Source: Hydrogenophaga sp.
GTDB lineage: Bacteria; Pseudomonadota; Gammaproteobacteria; Burkholderiales; Burkholderiaceae_C
Direction: 5' to 3'
DNA: 51,535 nucleotides
NCBI RefSeq assembly: GCF_026125825.1
Contig: NZ_JAHCKK010000023.1
Coordinates: 1-51,535, forward strand
Position numbers and translations under genes: made by a program. The notes below the pieces were generated by a model. It saw only the letters and a program-made list of their open reading frames with translations. It had not been told where the DNA came from and did not search any database. How positions within the stretch are numbered: position 1 is the stretch's first letter; each line of letters opens with the position of its first letter. This document shows, one piece after another, positions 46,986 to 51,535 of the stretch.

Positions 46986-48053
46986 CGCTGTCCCGTCCAC
47001 CTCCGTCACGCGTCCCGGCGCGGACCTCTGCCGGCGCGGCCGGGGCAGCACGCTGAGGTAGGAAACAAACAGCGACGCCGCCCGGGCCCACCCGAATTGC
47101 AGGGCACGGTCCCGCGCCTCATGGCGTTTGACCTTGAGCGCATCCTTCCAGGCCTCGCGCAGGTCTTCGCGCAAGGCACCCGCCCCACTGTCACCAACCA
47201 CCTGCAAGGGGCCATCCACCGGGTAGGCCGCCACGGGCACGCCACAGGCCATGGCCTCGAGCATGACCAGGCCGAAGGTCTCGCTGCGGCAGGGGAAGAC
47301 GAACACGTCTGCCGCCGCGTACACCCGCGCCAGCTCATGGCGCGGCAGCACACCCAGCCAGTGCACATTGGGGTAGCGCTGGCGCAAAGCCGGCGCCAGC
47401 GGCCCCACGCCGCAGACCACCTTGCTGCCGGGCAGATCCAGGCGCAGAAAGGCGTCAATGTTCTTCTCGTAGGAGAGGCGGCCCACGAACAGACTGACGG
47501 GATGCGCCAGCGGCCCGAGAGGGGCGTAACCCGTGGGTGGGTCCGTCAACGAGAAAAGCCGAGTGTCCACACCATGCGTCCAGGCGCGCAAGTGGCGAAA
47601 ACCCCGCGCCTGGAGCATGTCGAGCACGCCCTGGGTGGGCACCATCACGCCGCTGCTGGCACGGTGAAAGTGGCGAAACAGCGCGTATCCCCAAGACACC
47701 GGGATGCCCAGGGCCGCGTTCAGGATCTCGGGAAACTTGGTATGGAAGGCGGTGGTGAAAGCCAGCTTGCGGCGCAGGCAATGGCGCCGCGCAGCCCATC
47801 CCAGTGGGCCTTCGGTGGCGATGTGGATCGCATCCGGCTCGGCCGCATCGATGCGCTCGCGCATGCGGCGACCGGGAAACAGCGCGACATCGATGCCCGC
47901 ATAACCCGGGCAAGGCCGGGTGCGGAACTGACCCGGATGGATCACCACCACCTCATGGCCGTTGGCCTGGAGCTGCCGCGCCAGTTCCACCAGCGTCGTC
48001 ACGACGCCATTGACCTGGGGTTGCCAGGCGTCCGTGACGATCAGGATCTTCAT
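46953..48053 (-). CDS. GT4-family glycosyltransferase, Agt-like
   Basis: 366-residue GT-B glycosyltransferase. It starts MKILIVTDAWQPQVNGVVTT, with the acceptor-domain motif GHEVVVIHPGQF. The GT4 donor motif is SETFGLVMLEAMACGVPVAA, with the E-x7-E pair near residues 257-265. GT4 enzymes with this N-terminus include the bacterial diacylglycerol glycosyltransferases (Agt) that make glycolipids under phosphate starvation. The placement directly after a PlcP/LpxH-like gene (28 bp gap) favours that role, but mannosyl or other acceptors cannot be excluded. ATG 48053 has an AAGGGG element upstream. Its 3' end contains the ppk1 promoter. Confidence 0.82.
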   Translation of the reverse strand: MKILIVTDAWQPQVNGVVTTLVELARQLQANGHEVVVIHPGQFRTRPCPGYAGIDVALFPGRRMRERIDAAEPDAIHIATEGPLGWAARRHCLRRKLAFTTAFHTKFPEILNAALGIPVSWGYALFRHFHRASSGVMVPTQGVLDMLQARGFRHLRAWTHGVDTRLFSLTDPPTGYAPLGPLAHPVSLFVGRLSYEKNIDAFLRLDLPGSKVVCGVGPLAPALRQRYPNVHWLGVLPRHELARVYAAADVFVFPCRSETFGLVMLEAMACGVPVAAYPVDGPLQVVGDSGAGALREDLREAWKDALKVKRHEARDRALQFGWARAASLFVSYLSVLPRPRRQRSAPGRVTEVDGTAMSHKRHPIVE

Positions 48054-48081
48054 GCGGTGTGTCCCCTTGTCGCCCGTCCAC

Positions 48082-49014
48082 TCAGGAGAGCTGGCATTCG
48101 GTCTGTTCTGACGACCGCTCCTCATGAGGCGGTCGTGTCGTGGCCTGCGCGCTCCATTGCACGAGCTCAAGGCGGCCATCCAGATGCTCCACCAGCGCGG
48201 TCAGGCTCTCCACCCAATCGCCGTCGTTGCAGTACAGCGTGCCGTCGATGTGCCGCATTTCCGCCCGGTGGATGTGGCCGCAGACCACACCCTGGTAGCC
48301 CCGCGAACGCGCTTCGGCCGCTACCGCGCGCTCGAAATCGGTCACGTAGTTGAGCGCGCTCTTGACCTTGTGCTTGAGGTACTGAGACAGCGACCAATAG
48401 GGCAAGCCCAGGCGCGCGCGCAGGGAATTGAGGTGGCGGTTCAGCCGCAACGTGAACTCGTAGGCGTTGTCGCCCAGGTAGGCGAGCCACTTGGCGCACT
48501 GGATCACGCCGTCGAAGTGGTCGCCGTGCACCACCCACAGGCGCTGGCCGTCGGCTGTGGTGTGCACAGCCTCGTTCGCCACCTCGATGCCGCCGAAGCT
48601 GTGGCCGTCGAACTGGCGCGCGAACTCGTCGTGGTTGCCCGGCACGAACACCACCCGGCAGCCCTTGCGCGAACGGCGCAGCAGCTTCTGCACCACGTCG
48701 TTGTGCGCCTGCGGCCAATACCATTTGCGGCGCAGTTGCCAGCCATCGATGATGTCGCCCACCAGGTACAGCGTATGGCTGGGGTGGTGCTTGAGGAAAT
48801 CGAGCAGAGGCCGCGCCTGGCAACCGGCGGTGCCCAAGTGCAGGTCCGAAATGAAAACGGCCCGGTAGCGGGCCCGCTCGCCTCCATCGCCGTGGGGCTC
48901 GTCGTCAGACAGCGGCGCGGCATCCCCATCGGCCAGTGCATCGCCGAACTGGCTTCGCCAGGCCGCCAGTGCCGCACCCTGGGGGATCGCGCGAAGCGCG
49001 GCGGGAAGCGCCAT
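48082..49014 (-). CDS. Metallophosphoesterase, PlcP/LpxH-like
   Basis: 310-residue calcineurin-like phosphoesterase. Metal ligands are in order: SDLHLG (Asp57, His59), GDIIDGW, GNHDE, VHGDHFD and CGHIHRAEM. Annotation pipelines would call it UDP-2,3-diacylglucosamine diphosphatase. The same family includes PlcP, the rhizobial phospholipase C that releases diacylglycerol during phosphate starvation. An N-terminal extension of about 50 residues precedes the domain. The gene is wedged between an OlsB-like acyltransferase (stop and start separated by one base) and a GT4 glycosyltransferase, which fits lipid remodelling better than lipid A synthesis. Specificity is inferred, not visible. Confidence 0.85.
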   Translation of the reverse strand: MALPAALRAIPQGAALAAWRSQFGDALADGDAAPLSDDEPHGDGGERARYRAVFISDLHLGTAGCQARPLLDFLKHHPSHTLYLVGDIIDGWQLRRKWYWPQAHNDVVQKLLRRSRKGCRVVFVPGNHDEFARQFDGHSFGGIEVANEAVHTTADGQRLWVVHGDHFDGVIQCAKWLAYLGDNAYEFTLRLNRHLNSLRARLGLPYWSLSQYLKHKVKSALNYVTDFERAVAAEARSRGYQGVVCGHIHRAEMRHIDGTLYCNDGDWVESLTALVEHLDGRLELVQWSAQATTRPPHEERSSEQTECQLS

Positions 49015-49015
49015 G

Positions 49016-49858
49016 TCACGCCCCCAGGAAATGCTTGCGGTAGCGCGCCGGCAGATCCGAGATGCGCATCAGCATCGGCAGGTCGGCCGCGTTGAAGTCC
49101 GGGTCCCAGGCCGGCGGGCCCAGCACCTTGGCGCCCAGGCGCAAGTAACCCTTGATCAGCGCGGGCGGCTCCACGTCCAGCGTGTCGTCGAGCTGCTCGA
49201 TCGGCAGGGGCAGGCGTGGCCGCACGTGACAGTCGATGGGCGCGAGATGCGTCGCCTTCACCTGGCGCCAGATGCTGGCGGCCGCGTGGCCGCCACCGAC
49301 CATGCCGTGCGGGCCTTCGTGCTGCATGGGAATGCTGGCGCAGCCGATCATCGTGTCGAGCTGGTTGCGCACCATGAACTCGGCCAGGGCCCCCCACAGC
49401 GCCATGATGACGCCGCCGTGGCGGTGATCGGGGTGCACACAGCTGCGGCCCAGCTCCACCATGCGCTCCCGCACCGCGCGCAGGCGGGTGAGGTCGAACT
49501 CGGTGTCGCTGTACGTGCTGCCCACGCGCTTGGCCTGGGCCGGCGTCAGCACCCGATAGGTCCCGATCACACGCCGACTCGCGGCATCGCGCACCAGCAG
49601 GTGCTCGCAGAAGTCGTCAAACAGGTCCACATCGTGGCCGGGCATGTGTTGCGGCAGGCGTGCGCCCATCTCGGTGGCAAAGACGTCGAACCTCAGCCTT
49701 TGCGCTTCACGAACCTCGTCCAGATGCCGCGCCCAGGAAACGGCGATGCCACCGCTGACGGGCTGCGGCGTTGGCGCGAGAAACGAGCGGGGATGAAGTG
49801 ACCCCCGTGGCAACGAGACCGGCGAAAGGTCCAGCGTGGGAGTGGGCAGTTCTTTCAT
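49016..49858 (-). CDS. OlsB-like GNAT N-acyltransferase
   Basis: 280-residue acyltransferase of the PF13444 (ornithine-ACP acyltransferase/hemolysin) type. Conserved features: SWARHLDEVREAQRLRFDVFATEMGA at the start of the domain, DVDLFDDFCEHLLVRD, ELGRSCVHPDHRHGGVIMALW and a C-terminal YLRLGAKVLGPPAWDPDFNAADL region. OlsB transfers a 3-hydroxyacyl group to ornithine, the first step to phosphorus-free ornithine lipids. I prefer ATG 49858, with AGGAG 6 nt upstream, over ATG 49918. No OlsA-like partner is in the window. It is first in the operon with the PlcP-like and GT4 genes. Confidence 0.82.
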   Translation of the reverse strand: MKELPTPTLDLSPVSLPRGSLHPRSFLAPTPQPVSGGIAVSWARHLDEVREAQRLRFDVFATEMGARLPQHMPGHDVDLFDDFCEHLLVRDAASRRVIGTYRVLTPAQAKRVGSTYSDTEFDLTRLRAVRERMVELGRSCVHPDHRHGGVIMALWGALAEFMVRNQLDTMIGCASIPMQHEGPHGMVGGGHAAASIWRQVKATHLAPIDCHVRPRLPLPIEQLDDTLDVEPPALIKGYLRLGAKVLGPPAWDPDFNAADLPMLMRISDLPARYRKHFLGA

Positions 49859-49964
49859 GGCGGGCTCCTGGGACAGTGCGCCCGACAGGGACGCGGAGTT
49901 GAGTGAAGCTGTGGTCATGAACAGGCAGTGTGCGAACCGGCGGTGTCTGCGGCATGGCAATCGC

Positions 49965-49982
49965 ATGAAGTTTTGGTGACAC
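49965..49982 (-). promoter_or_regulatory. Weak Pho box upstream of the OlsB-like operon
   Basis: Minus-strand GTGTCAC-CAAA-ACTTCAT keeps the 11-bp period and an A-rich spacer, but the second half is degenerate (4 of 7). No convincing -10 lies 10 bp further on. Confidence 0.4.
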
Positions 49983-50005
49983 CAACCCGGCCCCCAGGGG
50001 CCTGC

Positions 50006-50011
50006 CAGAAT
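50006..50011 (+). promoter_or_regulatory. -10-like CAGAAT before the DOMON-like gene
   Basis: CAGAAT ends 8 nt before the GTG start at 50020; no Shine-Dalgarno follows. Possible leaderless transcript. Confidence 0.35.
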
Positions 50012-50019
50012 ACGAAGCT

Positions 50020-50592
50020 GTGAACCCCACTCCCCCCCTCCTGCGCGCGCAATTGCGCTGCCACCCCGCCACGCCTTGCGGGGTGGCGCTGGCCGTGTCG
50101 GTGGAGGCCCGCGTCCACGCCGATGGCTTGCGCCTGCGCTACACGCTGCGCGGGGACACCTCGGCCTTGCGCATCCCGGCACCGGCCGCCCCCCTGCCCA
50201 CCGACGGTCTGTGGCGACATACCTGCATGGAAGCCTTTGTGGCCGTCGACGGTGAAGCCGCCTACCGGGAGTTCAACTTCTCGCCCTCGAGCGAGTGGGC
50301 GGCCTACCGGTTTTCATCCGAACGCCAGCGCGACGAGGTGGCCGAAGCCCGCGACCCCGCATTGCTTCGCCCACCCCTGGCCCATGCCACGGCCCGCTCC
50401 CTCACACTCACCGCGCGCGTGGCGACCACCGCCCTGCCCCGCGGCCCTACCCTGCTGCGCCTGGGCCTGTGCGCCGTCATCGAGGAGCGCAACGGGCAGC
50501 TGAGCTACTGGGCGCTGCACCACCCGCGCGAGCAACCCGACTTCCACCACCCCGACGGCCGAGCCTTGCGACTGGCCGCACCCCTTCCCTGA
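50020..50592 (+). CDS. DOMON-like domain protein
   Basis: 190-residue protein like the small proteobacterial DOMON-like family. Recognisable segments are RIPAPAAPLPTDGLWRHTCMEAFVAVDGEAAYREFNFSPSSEWAAYRF (about residues 50-97) and the C-terminal LSYWALHHPREQPDFHHPDG. DOMON domains bind heme or sugar in other proteins, but this family is uncharacterised. No signal peptide is visible. The only start near the family N-terminus is GTG 50020. It is divergent from the OlsB-like gene and 11 bp upstream of the NamZ-like gene, so probably in one operon. Confidence 0.82.
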   Translation: MNPTPPLLRAQLRCHPATPCGVALAVSVEARVHADGLRLRYTLRGDTSALRIPAPAAPLPTDGLWRHTCMEAFVAVDGEAAYREFNFSPSSEWAAYRFSSERQRDEVAEARDPALLRPPLAHATARSLTLTARVATTALPRGPTLLRLGLCAVIEERNGQLSYWALHHPREQPDFHHPDGRALRLAAPLP

Positions 50593-50603
50593 ACCCCGAT
50601 CTC

Positions 50604-51535
50604 ATGCAATACGGCATCGAACGATTTCTGCAAGACCCCGCCCTGCGTGCGCCCCTCAAAGGCCGGCGTGTGGCCCTGCTTGCCCACCCGGCTTCGGTCA
50701 CGCGCGACCTGACCCATTCGCTCGACGCACTGGCCGCCCTGTCGGACGTGCGGCTCAGCGCCGCTTTCGGCCCCCAGCACGGCCTGCGCGGCGACAAGCA
50801 GGACAACATGGTCGAGTCACCCGACTTCAACGACCCCCGTCTGGGCATCCCCGTGTTCAGCCTCTACGGCACGGTGCGGCGCCCCACCGAGGCCATGATG
50901 GACAGCTTTGACGTGCTGCTGGTCGACCTGCAGGACCTGGGCTGCCGCATCTACACCTTCATCACCACCCTGCGCTACGTGCTGGAAGCCGCCGCGCGCC
51001 ACGGCAAGGCGGTGTGGGTGCTCGACCGCCCCAACCCCGCGGGCCGTCCCATCGAGGGCCTCACACTGCGCGAAGGCTGGGAAAGCTTCGTGGGTGCCGG
51101 CCCCATGCCCATGCGCCACGGCATGACCATGGGCGAGCTGGGCCAATGGTTCAACGCCACCCTGCGCCTGCAGCTGGAATACCGCGTGATCACCATGGCA
51201 GGCTGGGCACCCGATGCGGCCCCGGGATTCGGCTGGCCCGAAGGCCGCAGCTGGGTGAACCCCAGTCCGAACGCGGCCAATCTGTCGATGGCGCGCGCCT
51301 ACGCCGGCACCGTGATGCTCGAAGGCACCACGCTCAGCGAGGGCCGGGGCACGACCCGGCCCCTGGAGCTCTTCGGCGCGCCCGGCATCGACACCCGCCG
51401 CCTGCTGGCCGACATGCGCGCGCTGGCACCCGAGTGGCTGGCCGGCTGCCTGCTGCGCGAATGCTGGTTCGAGCCCACCTTCCACAAGCACGCCGGCCAG
51501 CTGTGCGCCGGCGTGCAGATCCACACCGAGGACCC
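50604..51535 (+). CDS. Exo-beta-N-acetylmuramidase NamZ-like (DUF1343), 3' end cut by window edge
   Basis: 310 codons visible before the right edge; family members are usually about 370-420 residues. It begins MQYGIERFLQDPALRAPLKGRRVALLAHPASVTRDL, then FGPQHGLRGDKQDNM, LVDLQDLGCRIYTF, LDRPNPAGRP, MRHGMTMGELG and PNLSMARAYAGT-like NAANLSMARAYAGT with EGTTLSEGRGTTRP, the classic DUF1343 series. NamZ releases terminal MurNAc from peptidoglycan fragments. Unlike secreted NamZ proteins, no signal peptide is seen at this start, suggesting cytoplasmic recycling of muropeptides, unless the start lies elsewhere. Confidence 0.9.
   Translation, partial: MQYGIERFLQDPALRAPLKGRRVALLAHPASVTRDLTHSLDALAALSDVRLSAAFGPQHGLRGDKQDNMVESPDFNDPRLGIPVFSLYGTVRRPTEAMMDSFDVLLVDLQDLGCRIYTFITTLRYVLEAAARHGKAVWVLDRPNPAGRPIEGLTLREGWESFVGAGPMPMRHGMTMGELGQWFNATLRLQLEYRVITMAGWAPDAAPGFGWPEGRSWVNPSPNAANLSMARAYAGTVMLEGTTLSEGRGTTRPLELFGAPGIDTRRLLADMRALAPEWLAGCLLRECWFEPTFHKHAGQLCAGVQIHTED

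Noticed and set aside
49858-49918. Start of the OlsB-like gene at ATG 49918
   Set aside because: No ribosome binding site there; ATG 49858 has AGGAG at ideal spacing. Kept only as an alternative.

Overview
The window is GC-rich chromosomal core DNA from a betaproteobacterium of the order Burkholderiales, most likely family Comamonadaceae (a Hydrogenophaga-like organism). This placement rests on protein sequences, on gene order (dnaX-ybaB-recR beside the SRP RNA; trxA-rho-rpmE2; pstSCAB-phoU-phoB-phoR beside ppx/ppk), and on the form of the SRP RNA. I see no insertion sequences, prophage genes, tRNAs, rRNAs or CRISPR arrays. Gene density is high, with many ATGA start/stop overlaps. Genes are cut at both window edges (nadE on the left, a NamZ/DUF1343 gene on the right).

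Layout. 1-5.7 kb: NAD synthetase, a FemAB-like acyltransferase, and a divergent pair of pyrophosphatases (soluble ppa and membrane H+-pumping hppA). 5.7-7.3 kb: a TetR regulator divergent from a metal-dependent hydrolase, with a clear dyad operator between them. 7.3-10.5 kb: molybdenum cofactor genes moaA, mobA, moeA. 10.5-14.8 kb: an RND efflux pump and its adaptor. 14.9-18.7 kb: rnhA and a yafS-like methyltransferase, divergent from gloB-mltD, the same neighbourhood as in E. coli. 18.7-20.3 kb: an orphan substrate-binding protein and a MAPEG protein. 20.3-23.8 kb: recR, ybaB, dnaX (with an A9 slippage site) and the SRP RNA. 23.8-31.4 kb: an SMR exporter, an HI0933-type flavoprotein and an AddAB-type helicase-nuclease. 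31.5-35.5 kb: trxA, rho, rpmE2 and a polytopic ArnT-like membrane protein. 35.5-50 kb: a phosphate island.

The phosphate island is the most interesting part. One strand carries the Pst transporter and PhoU/PhoB/PhoR as a single operon. Next come exopolyphosphatase, a small ribbon-helix-helix protein with a histone-H1-like Lys/Ala/Pro tail, SixA and polyphosphate kinase. The last block is an operon of an OlsB-like acyltransferase, a PlcP/LpxH-like metallophosphoesterase and a GT4 glycosyltransferase. I find PhoB-box-like direct repeats (11-bp period) upstream of pstS, the histone-like gene and ppk. At pstS and ppk a -10 hexamer sits exactly 10 bp past the box. A weaker box lies upstream of the OlsB-like gene. 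My reading is that phosphate uptake, polyphosphate storage, a possible polyphosphate/nucleoid organiser and phosphorus-sparing membrane lipid remodelling are co-located here under PhoB. The promoter repeats and gene order are visible; the lipid remodelling and polyphosphate-organiser roles are inference.

Two further signals deserve attention. dnaX carries an A9 run followed by a stop codon in both alternative frames and a strong downstream stem-loop, which predicts a short gamma-like product. Several genes have a -10-like hexamer only 6-8 nt before the start codon and no Shine-Dalgarno, which suggests leaderless transcripts.
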